Shown: piece by piece, positions 15,609-26,474 of the stretch | Layout: each line of letters begins with the position of its first letter | How positions within the stretch are numbered: position 1 is the first letter of the stretch | From: JAGNXB01 sp942490895 | GTDB lineage: Bacteria; Bacteroidota; Bacteroidia; Chitinophagales; Saprospiraceae | Assembly (NCBI GenBank): GCA_942490895.1 | Contig: CALNZC010000013.1 | Coordinates: forward strand, 124,001-188,000 | DNA length: 64,000 nt | Reading direction: 5' to 3' | The notes under the pieces: generated by a model | Told to the model about the DNA's origin: nothing | What the model saw: only the letters and a program-made list of their open reading frames with translations | Databases searched by the model: none | Made by a program: the position numbers and the translations under genes

Positions 15609-17306
15609 ATGAAAATGAAATTCCACTTCCTCAATCAGATTCTTCTATTCCTCTACCTGATCTGCTGGGCTCCATTTATTTCCGCCCAATCTCTGGAGAA
15701 AAGCTGGCAACCTTTCCCAGTATCAGAAATGGGTCCAGTAGAACAAATGAAGAATGGATACGTCTGGACCGTTGACTCTCCGATGCATGGAAATGGGCCT
15801 GCCATCATTCAACGAGCTGATGATTCCGGAAATATTCTGTGGGAGAAGCATCTGTCCATTTGGCCAAATCTTATCCAATTGCTCGATATACTTGCCGGCC
15901 CGAATGAAGAGGTCATTATTTCATATTACTATATAGATTGTGATGTGGCAGGAGGATCAGGATTGATGATTTTGGATAGCTTGGGCGAGTTCATTGGAGG
16001 GTATAATTTGGGAAAAGACAATTCAAGTATTTATAATATGAAGTCTGTTTCTTCAACGAGTATTTTTCCACTAATAGGTGGCTATGGTAATAAATTGGTC
16101 CGGTTGGATAGTCTATCTTCCGATTTGGTATTTCTACCATTAAATCAGAAAGGAAACTTGATTCTCGAAGGTCCTGACAAGAAATTCTTCCTGTCGCTTG
16201 ATGATGGTGGATTGGCGGTCATGGACCCTTTGACTGAAGCAATTTCAGACACCTCATTGACTTCGTTTCATGACATCCAGGACATCTTTTTTTCATCTGA
16301 TACATCCAGATTCCTTGTAACAAGAGACAGTATTTTCCACGTCCATTCATCCGGCACTATCCTGAATAAAACGGAATTGAACAATTTCCAGTATTGGGAT
16401 GGATTTATCAATCAAGGATACCTTTACCTGATTAATTATTCATCAGGCAATCCTGAATTGATCATTCTTGACTATCAGCTGGATACCATTAGTCTTGTTT
16501 CTGGTTTTACAGATGATACCCAGATTAGCAGGCTTATTCCTGGAAACAATGAACCCATCCTTTTCGGACAGGAAAGTAACAATGTGTTTCTTAAATCAAT
16601 TTCACAAATTGGTGCCTGGAAACCGCTCTTAGCCGATCCCGCCATTACAGATGTGTCCTGGATAGACTTAAAAACAAGTGTCGAAAAATTTGGATACTGC
16701 CACCCTCAAGCCTCATTTTCAGGATTGAAAATTCATATCAAGAACAATGGATCAGACACTCTGGATCGTGTTTTAGTGAATTGGAATGAACAGGTTCAGT
16801 TTTCCATTCCTGTCTACTGGTGTCAATCATTTGCCCAGCAGTTATTGCTGGATAATCTTGACCTTGCTCCAGGTGAATCAAATTGGATACCCCTTCCTGA
16901 TCTGACGTTCTTTCGGGATGTACCTTGCGATTCAACCTACCTATTTGATATCTGCTTCGAATTGTCTACACCCAATAACCGCATCGATGCGAATCATAGC
17001 AATGACAAATTTTGTGTTCCGATAGATGTGAAAACTACATCCACTTCCGATCCAAAATCTGATGGCCACATCCTGGCCTACCCTGATCCATTTTCCCATA
17101 CACTTCATTTGGATAACCTGTCGAACACAATCAGGTCGTTTCAACTATTGGATCTATTCGGTCGGGTGATATCTGGTCAGCCTATTTTGACCTGGCCATC
17201 CTTCACGATCGATGTTCCAAACGGTCACAGTGGTTTGTACATTTTGGTCCTCTTTGATGAGGACGGGCAGATCATTGAAACGAAGCGCTTGCTTCGAGTA
17301 GACTGA
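15609..17306 (+). CDS. Secreted protein with T9SS type A sorting domain (paralogue 2)
   Basis: A 565-residue paralogue of the gene before it. It shares the opening theme (SWQPFPVSEMGPVEQMKNGYVWTV against FTWQPGPLTELDIVIPVKDGWLWAV), the middle domain (KIHIKNNGSDTLDRVLVNWN) and the T9SS tail (AYPDPFSHTLHLDNL, LLDLFGRVISG, GLYILVLFDEDGQIIETKRLLRVD). The sorting motif is YPDP rather than the commoner YPNP. A signal peptide ends at ISA. An ATG two codons on (15615) is an alternative start. The 10-base gap suggests cotranscription after a tandem duplication. Confidence 0.85.
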   Translation: MKMKFHFLNQILLFLYLICWAPFISAQSLEKSWQPFPVSEMGPVEQMKNGYVWTVDSPMHGNGPAIIQRADDSGNILWEKHLSIWPNLIQLLDILAGPNEEVIISYYYIDCDVAGGSGLMILDSLGEFIGGYNLGKDNSSIYNMKSVSSTSIFPLIGGYGNKLVRLDSLSSDLVFLPLNQKGNLILEGPDKKFFLSLDDGGLAVMDPLTEAISDTSLTSFHDIQDIFFSSDTSRFLVTRDSIFHVHSSGTILNKTELNNFQYWDGFINQGYLYLINYSSGNPELIILDYQLDTISLVSGFTDDTQISRLIPGNNEPILFGQESNNVFLKSISQIGAWKPLLADPAITDVSWIDLKTSVEKFGYCHPQASFSGLKIHIKNNGSDTLDRVLVNWNEQVQFSIPVYWCQSFAQQLLLDNLDLAPGESNWIPLPDLTFFRDVPCDSTYLFDICFELSTPNNRIDANHSNDKFCVPIDVKTTSTSDPKSDGHILAYPDPFSHTLHLDNLSNTIRSFQLLDLFGRVISGQPILTWPSFTIDVPNGHSGLYILVLFDEDGQIIETKRLLRVD

Positions 17307-17334
17307 CTGGTGTAAAAATGGGACGTGCTTTCGA

Positions 17335-20300
17335 TTAAAAATCCGATCCGATGGATAGATACAGAATCGGATCCTGCACCTGACGGGTCTCGATCCCCCA
17401 GGCATAATCCAGCTTGACCAGATATCCGAAGACAAGGGTGCGGGCTCCAAATCCGTATCCGGCAACAAGTGGATCGCGGAAGTATTTCAACTTAACCTGG
17501 ACGGCTGGTGGATTTTCGATATAGATAATGTTCAATGGATTGTCATCGCTGTACGGCGATAATCCCTCCCAGGCTGTGCCCGTATCAAAAAAGCCGGTCA
17601 ACTGAAGATTTCGGAAAAAAGAGGATCGGGTACGCGGGAAGATGTACTTCACAAAAGGCACCCGCAATTCCATATTCGCCAGGACAAAAGAACTGCCATT
17701 TCGGATATTATATTGAAAGCCCCTGAGGTTGGCTGCCAGGGTCTGGAAGCCATAATTGGTATTGTTGATCGGGATATCCTCGTTGAATTGCGGGAGCAGC
17801 CAATTATCTACTCCTCCCAGATAAAAGAGGATGCGTTCCTGTCCGAAGGAAGTGACACCATTCAGTCGGACGGCAAACACACTGTGTTTGAGAATGGGCA
17901 GATAATATCGGAAATCTACACCGGCCATTCCCATCAGTCCCTGATTGAGATCAAACGCAAACGGATCTGCCTGGATCTGAAAACCCTTGACCACCTCAGT
18001 AAAAATATTGTACCGCATCCCGTTGAGGATATTCGGTGCGACTGCCAGGGTATTGTCAAAGACATATTCTGCACGTAACCCCAATCGCTGTTCATTCACG
18101 GCTGGGAAAGCCAGAGTGGACTGTTCCAATGCATGCCAGAAATAACGGTCGTTTCGCAGGGTGCCCCGGAAGCGAAGGCTCCGGAAAATATCCAATGGAT
18201 ATCTCAACTGGACCTGTCCCAGAGTTGTTTGCAAGCGAACTTTGTACTGTGTCGGACTCCCGGGTGCACCCAGGCCTGGTGGAATCAAATGAGGGGGTCC
18301 GTTCAGTACGTTATTATTCAGTTCAAAAATATTGGACCAATCTCCACGATAGATGGAATAGTGTTTATCCCATCGATGTTTTTTGTCCATAAACGTGAGG
18401 AAAAATTCCGATCCTCGAAAATTGGTCGGTAATCGCATGCCTCCTTCAAATTCATAATCTTCCAGCAGGTCCTTGACATTTGCCTTGATTAATAAACCAG
18501 TAGCTGGAGGTGTAAACCGGCTGCTTCCTTCATCCAGATTCAGAAACTGGCGACCTGTGTAATTATCCAACCCGCCAAACAACAATGAGTTGTCAAATCG
18601 ATTGGTCAGGTAATCCAATCGGAACTTTAACCGACTGGGGATAATTCTCGAGGTTACAAATCGTTGCGTCCTGGATTCGGATGTGTCCGGTGCCTGGATC
18701 AATTCTCTGGTATCGGGCAGCACAAAAGATGGTCCTTCTTCCAGGATCAGGTCTGGAGTAGGCACAGTCTCCGGTAAAACCTGGGGAGGGTATTGGAAAG
18801 GCGATTGAAAGTACTGGACAACGGTGTCCTTACGGGGATGAAAAAGTTGAGGCACATCAGAAGTCGGAGCGCGGGCCGGTTTTCGGACAACGGGAAGGGC
18901 AAAGGAGGTTTTAAAGGGCATGACCGTTGTGTCCCTGTTTAACTCTGAGAAAGAGATCTGGACCTTCTGATCGACAAATTGAAGGTCATACACTTTCTGT
19001 GTCCTCGGGGCGAGCGTATGATCTAGAATATGTGTCTGTTTATTTGTTGTTGCATGCGCAAACGCCTGGATCTCATAAACGGGTAACGCCCAGGTGCTGT
19101 CCACTTGCTCTGGAGGTAAGAAGGTAGGCAAGGTGTCCTGGTGTACAATCAAGACTGCTCCGTCTGTCAGTTGGAATGCTTGATCTGTTCGAATCAATAC
19201 AGAATCCAGGTAGGCGATTTTCCGATTGTATATGCCTGACTCATCTGTCAACCAGGCAAACCAGGTGGTATCCAGTTGGATCGGCAGTCGTTCATTGATC
19301 AGGGGTGTATGGGTGACCCGAACGGCCTGTGAAGGACGCGTTTCCAAATCATAGAAGAACAGATCGAGCGTTCCTGTGGGGTTGACACTTTCCAACTTCT
19401 GGCGAGCCATGGAGTTATTTGGCCTGTTGGAGGTAAACAGCAATCCTCTACGGCCTTTATAGGTGAAGGGTGCCGGCTCCAGATCATCCCAGGCGTCCTG
19501 GGTGATCCGATCCGATTGACGGGTTGGAATATGATATAAGAATAGATCGGACAGTCCGCCTGTCGCCCCACTGAATACCAGTCGTTGAGGATCGAAATAC
19601 CGCATGCTGTACACCCTTTGATAGATCGGTGCCAGATCCTGGACTTCATCTTCACCTTTGAGCAAGTCTTTAATCGTCAACTGCAGGCGGTCTCTTTTTT
19701 CAGTGAGTATGGCGAGATACTGACTGGAAGGATGCCAATCGATCAGTGGATATTGGTAGTCTGTCTCCTGAAAGGGATTGCGAAAGGCATATTGCATCAC
19801 CTTTTTACGTTCACCAGTTTGCAGGTCCTGGACATAGATCTTAATCTTGCCGTCGCGGTTGAAGACATAGGCCAGCTGTCGCCCATCCGGACTGGCTCTC
19901 ACATGGAAGACGGGAACATTGCGACGATTTCGCAAGGGTACTATATCCGGAGAGGGTGCATTCAATCCAGCAAAATCTCTGGTGTATCGCTCCTGAAAAA
20001 AACTGTACCACCCAGCGGTCAGCCCCGGAAAAGGAGTACCCAACACATAGAGCATACCCTCTTCTACATCCCGATAGATGCGGGCGATGTAGAGAATATT
20101 AGCCACTGAAGAGGGGCCAAACTGACGAGACAGATAATACCAGAAGGCATGGCCTGCCAATTCCGGATCTTTCTTGACCACATCATCAAAAGTCTTGATC
20201 TTTTCCTGTTGGAGAAGGGTGCGCAGTCGATCATCCGCATCGGAATTCCACTCTTCTCCTATGTAGGCGATAAGGCCTTCCTTAAACCAGACAGGCATGT

Positions 20301-20850
20301 TAAAGAGGATGGCATTCTGCACATACTCCTGGAGGTTGCCCCCGAATAACATCGCATCCAGATAGACTTCAGCTATTCCTTCTCTGATCTGTTTTCGAAG
20401 ATGTTGGTGATCTCCATTGAAATAAACAAAGATCTTGTTGCCGTAGATCTTCGTCTTTCCGGTAACATTGGTAAATGCCTCTTCTGTGCCAATATTGCTT
20501 TGTTTGAGGTCAGTCAGATCGGTATAAACCAGAATCTCGATCTTATCATTCATGCGATGTTCCAGCAATTGCTGGATCTCACTATGTTCCTCCTCCGCGA
20601 TCATCACCGCTGCCTGACCCACCATGCGTCCCTCTCCATACCAGTAGGTGATGAAATTCTGGCTTTCATACTGGAGCCATTCATCAAAATCACGGGAGTA
20701 TTGGACGCGGTTCTTGCCAAACTCGGTTTGAATGCCTTGTGCCAGCACGGCTCCCCCGGTCAGGAGGAAGAATATCAGTGGGATGTAACGAATACCGTAA
20801 ACTTGCACTTCAGGATGTTGGTTTTGACGATCCAATTTAGGTCTTTCCAC
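17335..20850 (-). CDS. TolB-like propeller protein with BamA-type beta-barrel C terminus
   Basis: A protein of up to 1171 residues. After a signal peptide (YIPLIFFLLTGGAVLAQG), an N-terminal peptidase-MA-like domain (about 40-290; FNMPVWFKEGLIAYIGEEW) has no intact HExxH. PD40/TolB propeller repeats follow (VRASPDGRQLAYVFNRDGKI, LLFTSNRPNNS). The C-terminal 350 residues are an outer-membrane surface-antigen barrel ending in Phe (YLSIGSDF). Such fused proteins are common in Bacteroidota and have no settled role. The frame begins at a GTG (20850); a second GTG at 20808 stands closer to the signal peptide and may be the true start. It is divergent from the MBL gene 28 bases away. Confidence 0.75.
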   Translation of the reverse strand: MERPKLDRQNQHPEVQVYGIRYIPLIFFLLTGGAVLAQGIQTEFGKNRVQYSRDFDEWLQYESQNFITYWYGEGRMVGQAAVMIAEEEHSEIQQLLEHRMNDKIEILVYTDLTDLKQSNIGTEEAFTNVTGKTKIYGNKIFVYFNGDHQHLRKQIREGIAEVYLDAMLFGGNLQEYVQNAILFNMPVWFKEGLIAYIGEEWNSDADDRLRTLLQQEKIKTFDDVVKKDPELAGHAFWYYLSRQFGPSSVANILYIARIYRDVEEGMLYVLGTPFPGLTAGWYSFFQERYTRDFAGLNAPSPDIVPLRNRRNVPVFHVRASPDGRQLAYVFNRDGKIKIYVQDLQTGERKKVMQYAFRNPFQETDYQYPLIDWHPSSQYLAILTEKRDRLQLTIKDLLKGEDEVQDLAPIYQRVYSMRYFDPQRLVFSGATGGLSDLFLYHIPTRQSDRITQDAWDDLEPAPFTYKGRRGLLFTSNRPNNSMARQKLESVNPTGTLDLFFYDLETRPSQAVRVTHTPLINERLPIQLDTTWFAWLTDESGIYNRKIAYLDSVLIRTDQAFQLTDGAVLIVHQDTLPTFLPPEQVDSTWALPVYEIQAFAHATTNKQTHILDHTLAPRTQKVYDLQFVDQKVQISFSELNRDTTVMPFKTSFALPVVRKPARAPTSDVPQLFHPRKDTVVQYFQSPFQYPPQVLPETVPTPDLILEEGPSFVLPDTRELIQAPDTSESRTQRFVTSRIIPSRLKFRLDYLTNRFDNSLLFGGLDNYTGRQFLNLDEGSSRFTPPATGLLIKANVKDLLEDYEFEGGMRLPTNFRGSEFFLTFMDKKHRWDKHYSIYRGDWSNIFELNNNVLNGPPHLIPPGLGAPGSPTQYKVRLQTTLGQVQLRYPLDIFRSLRFRGTLRNDRYFWHALEQSTLAFPAVNEQRLGLRAEYVFDNTLAVAPNILNGMRYNIFTEVVKGFQIQADPFAFDLNQGLMGMAGVDFRYYLPILKHSVFAVRLNGVTSFGQERILFYLGGVDNWLLPQFNEDIPINNTNYGFQTLAANLRGFQYNIRNGSSFVLANMELRVPFVKYIFPRTRSSFFRNLQLTGFFDTGTAWEGLSPYSDDNPLNIIYIENPPAVQVKLKYFRDPLVAGYGFGARTLVFGYLVKLDYAWGIETRQVQDPILYLSIGSDF

Positions 20851-20878
20851 ATTCTAACCCAATCCAAACGCAGGAATC

Positions 20879-21526
20879 ATGTCACAAGTTGTCTCACTCA
20901 CCTACAGTCCTTTTGCAGAAAACACCTACCTCATCTATGATGAAACCCGCGAATGTGTGATCATTGATCCTGGTTGCTATACAAAGGAAGAAGAGAAGCA
21001 TCTGGTTCATACGATAGAGCTTCACAAGTTGACCCCTGTCCGATTACTCAATACACATGGTCATATCGACCACGTCTTTGGCAATCAGTTTGTGCTGGAC
21101 ACCTGGGGACTTGAAGCAGAGATCCACCGTGGAGAACAGGTCGTATTGAACAGTGTGGCACAGATTGCCAAAATGTATGGTATTCCCATGCGCAATCCGG
21201 TGCCGCCACCTGGTCGTTTTCTGGAGGATGGGGAGGAAATCACGTTTGGCAAGACCACTTTGAAAAGCATACTCGCGCCCGGTCATTCCCCTGCTCATCT
21301 TTGTTTCTATCAGGCAAAGGACCACTACCTGATTGGTGGCGATGTCCTTTTTCAAGGAAGTATAGGACGAACCGATCTACCCGGGGGGAACCACGAGCAG
21401 TTATTGGACAGTATTCGCAAACGGATCTACGTCCTCCCGGATGAAACCACGGTTTATTCTGGCCATGGTCCGGAGACAACTATTGGTTGGGAGGCAAAAA
21501 CCAATCCTTTTGTCCAGCGAGATTGA
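20879..21526 (+). CDS. MBL fold metallo-hydrolase (glyoxalase II-like)
   Basis: A 215-residue metallo-beta-lactamase-fold hydrolase. The metal motif THGHIDH (His60, His62, Asp64, His65) is intact, followed by APGHSPAHLCF, IGGDVLFQGSIGRTDL and YSGHGPETTIG, which supply the other metal ligands. The short form with GSIGRTDLPGG is the YcbL/GloB-like group, whose members hydrolyse S-D-lactoylglutathione or related thioesters; the true substrate is not certain. Confidence 0.88.
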   Translation: MSQVVSLTYSPFAENTYLIYDETRECVIIDPGCYTKEEEKHLVHTIELHKLTPVRLLNTHGHIDHVFGNQFVLDTWGLEAEIHRGEQVVLNSVAQIAKMYGIPMRNPVPPPGRFLEDGEEITFGKTTLKSILAPGHSPAHLCFYQAKDHYLIGGDVLFQGSIGRTDLPGGNHEQLLDSIRKRIYVLPDETTVYSGHGPETTIGWEAKTNPFVQRD

Positions 21527-21581
21527 ACCCAGAAAACACAATTCTGACCTTCTTTTTCACTTCATTTAGGAAATCCTCGCT

Positions 21582-21609
21582 TTGCTTCGGGTGAGGAGGC
21601 CTATTTTTG
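21582..21609 (+). promoter_or_regulatory. Probable promoter of the UDP-glucose dehydrogenase gene
   Basis: TATTTTTG at 21602-21609 matches the Bacteroidota -7 box. A TTG at 21582-21584 lies 17 bases before it, slightly shorter than usual. The ATG follows 23 bases after the box. Confidence 0.5.
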
Positions 21610-21631
21610 CCGGTGAAACAACTTAAAAGTC

Positions 21632-22951
21632 ATGCATATTGCAGTAGTGGGTACGGGATACGTTGGGTTGGTCACAGGCACTTGTTTTGCTGAGACCGGT
21701 AATCATGTGACCTGTGTGGATATTGATGCGAAGAAAGTCGCTCAGATGCAATCGGGGAAGATTCCCATTTTTGAGCCAGGTCTTGACCTTCTTTTCGACC
21801 GAAACACCCGACAGAATCGACTTCATTTTACAACCAATCTGAAGGAAGCTATTGAGAAGGCGGAGATCATTTTTCTCGCCCTGCCTACACCTCCCGGTGA
21901 AGATGGATCGGCAGATCTGCGTTATATCCTGGGTGTTGCAGATGACCTCAGTAAGTTGATCACCAAATACACGGTGATCGTCGATAAGAGTACGGTGCCC
22001 GTTGGCACCTCTGAGAAGGTACATGCCGCCCTGGCCAAACACCTTTCTGAGGACCTTTTTGATGTGGTGTCCAATCCCGAATTTTTGCGAGAGGGCCTGG
22101 CTGTTGAGGACTTTATGAAGCCCGACCGTGTGGTGATCGGAACCAGCTCTGAAAAAGCCAAAAAGGCGATGCAGCATCTCTATCAGCCTTTTGTCCGTCA
22201 AGGCAATCCGATCATCTTCATGGATGAGCGTTCTGCTGAGATGACAAAATATGCAGCCAATTCCTACCTGGCAGCCCGGATCACCTTTATGAATGAGATC
22301 GCCAATCTCTGTGAACGGGTAGGTGCCAATGTCGATATGGTGCGCATCGGAATGGGAACGGACACCCGCATCGGGAAACGGTTCCTGTTTCCTGGAGTGG
22401 GTTATGGTGGATCCTGTTTCCCCAAGGATGTGCAGGCCCTGGCGATGACGGCCGATCAGTACGACTACGATTTCCGCATCCTCAAGACTGTGATGGGTGT
22501 TAACGAACGGCAGAAAAGTATTCTTGTCGATAAGATCCGCAAATACTATAACGGACAGTTGGCCGGAAAGACAGTTGCTGTCTGGGGTCTGGCTTTCAAG
22601 CCGAACACAGATGATATTCGCGAAGCACCGGCATTAGCGATTATTGACCTGCTGCTCTCGGAAGGTGTGAAGATCCAGGCATATGATCCAGAAGCGATGG
22701 ACAATGTCCGGGAATCATATGGCGATAAGATTACCTTGACCGAGAATGCCTATGACGCTCTGGACGGTGCTGATGCACTAGCCATTATTACGGAGTGGAG
22801 TGCCTTCCGATCACCCGATTTTGATGAAGTCCGCAAGCGGATGAAGGAGACTGTCGTCTTTGATGGACGAAATCTCTTTGACCTGGAAGAGATCGGGGCA
22901 GAAGTGCAATATTATGACAGCATCGGGCGTCATGTAATGCGTAAGAACTAG
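21632..22951 (+). CDS. ugd: UDP-glucose 6-dehydrogenase
   Basis: A 439-residue UDP-glucose/GDP-mannose dehydrogenase making UDP-glucuronate for surface polysaccharide. The NAD-binding motif VVGTGYVGLVTG lies at residues 5-16. The central domain has EMTKYAANSYLAARITFMNE (Lys206, Asn210), and the catalytic cysteine is Cys262 in GYGGSCFPKD. The C-terminal UDP-binding domain follows (VWGLAFKPNTDDIREAPA). All key residues are present and the length is normal. It begins a rightward group with the MORN lipoprotein and porQ, with 27 bases to the next gene. No glycosyltransferases are nearby. A GDP-mannose dehydrogenase role is possible but less likely. Confidence 0.92.
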   Translation: MHIAVVGTGYVGLVTGTCFAETGNHVTCVDIDAKKVAQMQSGKIPIFEPGLDLLFDRNTRQNRLHFTTNLKEAIEKAEIIFLALPTPPGEDGSADLRYILGVADDLSKLITKYTVIVDKSTVPVGTSEKVHAALAKHLSEDLFDVVSNPEFLREGLAVEDFMKPDRVVIGTSSEKAKKAMQHLYQPFVRQGNPIIFMDERSAEMTKYAANSYLAARITFMNEIANLCERVGANVDMVRIGMGTDTRIGKRFLFPGVGYGGSCFPKDVQALAMTADQYDYDFRILKTVMGVNERQKSILVDKIRKYYNGQLAGKTVAVWGLAFKPNTDDIREAPALAIIDLLLSEGVKIQAYDPEAMDNVRESYGDKITLTENAYDALDGADALAIITEWSAFRSPDFDEVRKRMKETVVFDGRNLFDLEEIGAEVQYYDSIGRHVMRKN

Positions 22952-22978
22952 TTCCAGAAATCATCAAAGGCTTATCGC

Positions 22979-23586
22979 ATGTTGAAATGGTCTCTTTTCC
23001 TGCTTGTCCCTCTTTTCCTTGCCTCTTGTGGTTCTGATACAGAAATCGTTGAACTGAAAGATGCTGAAGGTGAGTTTACCGAAACGTTTGAACGACTGAA
23101 GAAAACCGGTCAGAAAAACGGTTTTTATCGGATGGTCTCAGATGACGGACTATTGATTGAAGAGGCCAACTATCTGTTAGACACATTACATGGCATCCGG
23201 AAGATCTATGATGAACTCGGTGTGATCCAGATCGAAGAAACCTATGATCATGGCCTCTTTTCCGGACCCTACAAGACCTATTATCCTGATGGCCAGGTAG
23301 AATTGGAGGGTCTTTATGAAAATAATGAGACCGCAGGTGTCTGGAAGAAGTACTACCCCTCCGGCAATCTGATGGAAGAAGTGGCTTTGGCCAATAACAT
23401 GGAAAACGGGCCTTTCAAGGAGTACCATGAAAATGGAAAGATCAAAACGGAAGGCACTTACCTCGACGGGGATAATGAACACGGGGAACTCCTTAAATAC
23501 GATGAAACTGGTGAGCTGGTCCAAAAAATGGATTGCCAGCGCGGGATCTGTCGGACCATCTGGACGAGTATGCAAAGCGCTGAGAA

Positions 23587-23590
<4 letters not shown>
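22979..23590 (+). CDS. MORN/YwqK-type repeat lipoprotein
   Basis: A 203-residue lipoprotein with lipobox FLASC (Cys17). It carries tandem repeats of the MORN/YwqK type (GPYKTYYPDGQVELEGLY, GVWKKYYPSGNLMEEV, GPFKEYHENGKIKTEGTY, HGELLKYDETGELV). Databases name this family YwqK antitoxin, but in Bacteroidota such lipoproteins are widespread and no toxin partner is seen here, so a toxin-antitoxin role should not be assumed. Its stop overlaps the porQ start (ATGA), indicating translational coupling. Confidence 0.8.
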
Positions 23591-24663
<1,073 letters not shown>

Positions 24664-24666
24664 CTC

Positions 24667-26136
24667 TTACATCCAGGACCGCCCGTCAGTTTCGATCCTG
24701 AACAACACGTACCGTTGGAGCTGCTCTGCCTGATCCTGCGTGAGGTAAGGAATAACCTCGGTACCTGCCGCAGTATGCAAGGTGACAGAATACAGTTGAT
24801 GCCATCGTTGTACTGGCGTTTGGTGCAGCGACAAACTCTGTATCTTATAAATAGGCAAGAGCGTTGTCTCGGGAGTCAGCCAACCTCTCTTCAGGATCAG
24901 CAGATCCTGATTAAGGAACCATTGCCAACGTATTGTCACCTTCCAGGCAAACAAGGCAGAAGTCAGACCCCAGATCAAAGCAGGCAGCCAAAGACTGAAG
25001 TCCAAAAAATACCCGGCCAGAGCAATGGAGACAGCAGGGATGATACCTGTTACGATCCAGCGTTTCCAGAAATAGCGGTGGTGGATACCCGACCATGCGC
25101 CATGACTTCGTTGTTCAGTGGGGAAGACCAGTCCAAGAATGCTTTGCAGTTGGTTTTGGTATAACCCTGGAATGGAGACCTGTTGTCGGCCTTCAGGGGA
25201 ATCCGCTGTGGCTTGGGAGAAGTTCAGGTGGAACATCCCGAACATGCGCTGGATGGGGTTTTCGCTCCAGGTCAGCGACTGCAGTTTACGTTTGGTCACA
25301 ACCGTCTCCCGAATGGTGAGCAAACCGGCATTCAGCCGGAACCGTTGACCCTGGACGTAAAGGGCGAGGTCAGCGTGTGACAGCAAGATCCGCACGACAC
25401 TGGCGATGATCACCCCGACTGTCAGGATTGCACCCAAAGAGACCAGAACCATCATGGACTGAAAGGCTTCACCCATCTCTTCCAATTTGCCTTCAGGGAG
25501 AATATCCCATTGATTTTCCAGGTCGTCCAAAAATCCAATGACGACTGCCAGGACGACCCCGATCGTCCGTAGATGGTTCTGACTGAGGCCCACTTTGACC
25601 AGGTCCATAAATCCAAGGGTGAAGAGCGGAGTCTCCGCTTCCTCTTTCACATCATGTTTGAACGCCTTCGTGGGATAGGCTGCGCGTTTGAAGAGCTTGG
25701 CTTGCAACTCCGCTACGATGTCCATACCAATGGCTCGAATCTCTACTTCCGCTTTGGCAGACCCCGCTGTTTCCACCAGCACTTTTCCTGTATGCGTGAT
25801 CCGATGTAACAGGGTTTGTTCGACATTCAGACTTTGAATCCGGTCGATGGGAATGGTCTTATTCTTTTTACGCAGCCATCCTTCTTTGATATAGAACGTA
25901 TCCTCATCTATCCGAAAGGAAAAAAAGAAATGGTTGATCACTGCTGAAATCAGCATGATGACCAGAATGCCTAAGATCAGGTATAAACCATATCCATTTT
26001 GATTTTTAGCGGGCTGAACAAAGATGATCAGGAACAGGGGCCACAATTGCCGAACCATGATCCGTCCATAATGCCACAGGATAAACAGAATGGCCCAGGG
26101 GGATTGCCGAAGGGGACTATTGAAATCCTGGATCAT
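24667..26136 (-). CDS. Bacterial PH domain membrane protein (YdbT-like)
   Basis: A 489-residue membrane protein with three bPH_2 (DUF304) units: about 50-140 (YIKEGWLRKKNKTIPIDRIQSLNVEQ), about 250-330 (LNAGLLTIRETVVTKRKLQSLTW) and about 400-480 (LKRGWLTPETTLLPIYKIQSLSLHQ). Paired membrane helices separate them (for example residues 15-60, 185-250, 345-390). This is the architecture of Bacillus YdbT. With the single-PH YdbS-like protein encoded just upstream it likely forms a membrane complex; YdbST in Bacillus has been linked to protection against bacteriocins, which is family knowledge and not shown here. The start overlaps the preceding stop (ATGA). Confidence 0.87.
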   Translation of the reverse strand: MIQDFNSPLRQSPWAILFILWHYGRIMVRQLWPLFLIIFVQPAKNQNGYGLYLILGILVIMLISAVINHFFFSFRIDEDTFYIKEGWLRKKNKTIPIDRIQSLNVEQTLLHRITHTGKVLVETAGSAKAEVEIRAIGMDIVAELQAKLFKRAAYPTKAFKHDVKEEAETPLFTLGFMDLVKVGLSQNHLRTIGVVLAVVIGFLDDLENQWDILPEGKLEEMGEAFQSMMVLVSLGAILTVGVIIASVVRILLSHADLALYVQGQRFRLNAGLLTIRETVVTKRKLQSLTWSENPIQRMFGMFHLNFSQATADSPEGRQQVSIPGLYQNQLQSILGLVFPTEQRSHGAWSGIHHRYFWKRWIVTGIIPAVSIALAGYFLDFSLWLPALIWGLTSALFAWKVTIRWQWFLNQDLLILKRGWLTPETTLLPIYKIQSLSLHQTPVQRWHQLYSVTLHTAAGTEVIPYLTQDQAEQLQRYVLFRIETDGRSWM

Positions 26137-26474
26137 GCCTGATGTCGTTTAAGGAAGGCCCAGAATGGGCGCTGCTTTAAATACTCCGGGTCATTTTCGT
26201 GGCGATAGGCTTCCTGTTCAAAAGAGATGGCCAGATAGGCCTGCATGTGATCCTTACCGGTGATCCGATGTCCGACATATTCCAAGAGGTACAAGAGATA
26301 AAATGGCAAGATCAGTAATTCCAATTGCTGTGCCAGATGGATGCGTTCATGCTGAAGTAATACGGGGTGAATGACCCCTTTCCTGGCCAGAATAAAGGGA
26401 AATAAGGCTATCGCCCGGTTGACTTTGGGCAGGTATTTCCACCACCATCCTCCTTCTATGATCAGTCCATTCAT
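26133..26474 (-). CDS. Small membrane protein with HExxH motif
   Basis: A 113-residue protein with one or two membrane helices (LELLILPFYLLYLLEYVG) and HERIH, an HExxH zinc-protease-like motif. An acidic EQEAYRHE about 40 residues on could supply the third ligand, as in gluzincin and M56-like folds. Only the core around the motif is present, so catalysis is uncertain. It sits between two PH-domain genes and overlaps both by four bases (ATGA), which makes a functional link to the PH pair likely. I know no described function for it. Confidence 0.75.
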   Translation of the reverse strand: MNGLIIEGGWWWKYLPKVNRAIALFPFILARKGVIHPVLLQHERIHLAQQLELLILPFYLLYLLEYVGHRITGKDHMQAYLAISFEQEAYRHENDPEYLKQRPFWAFLKRHQA

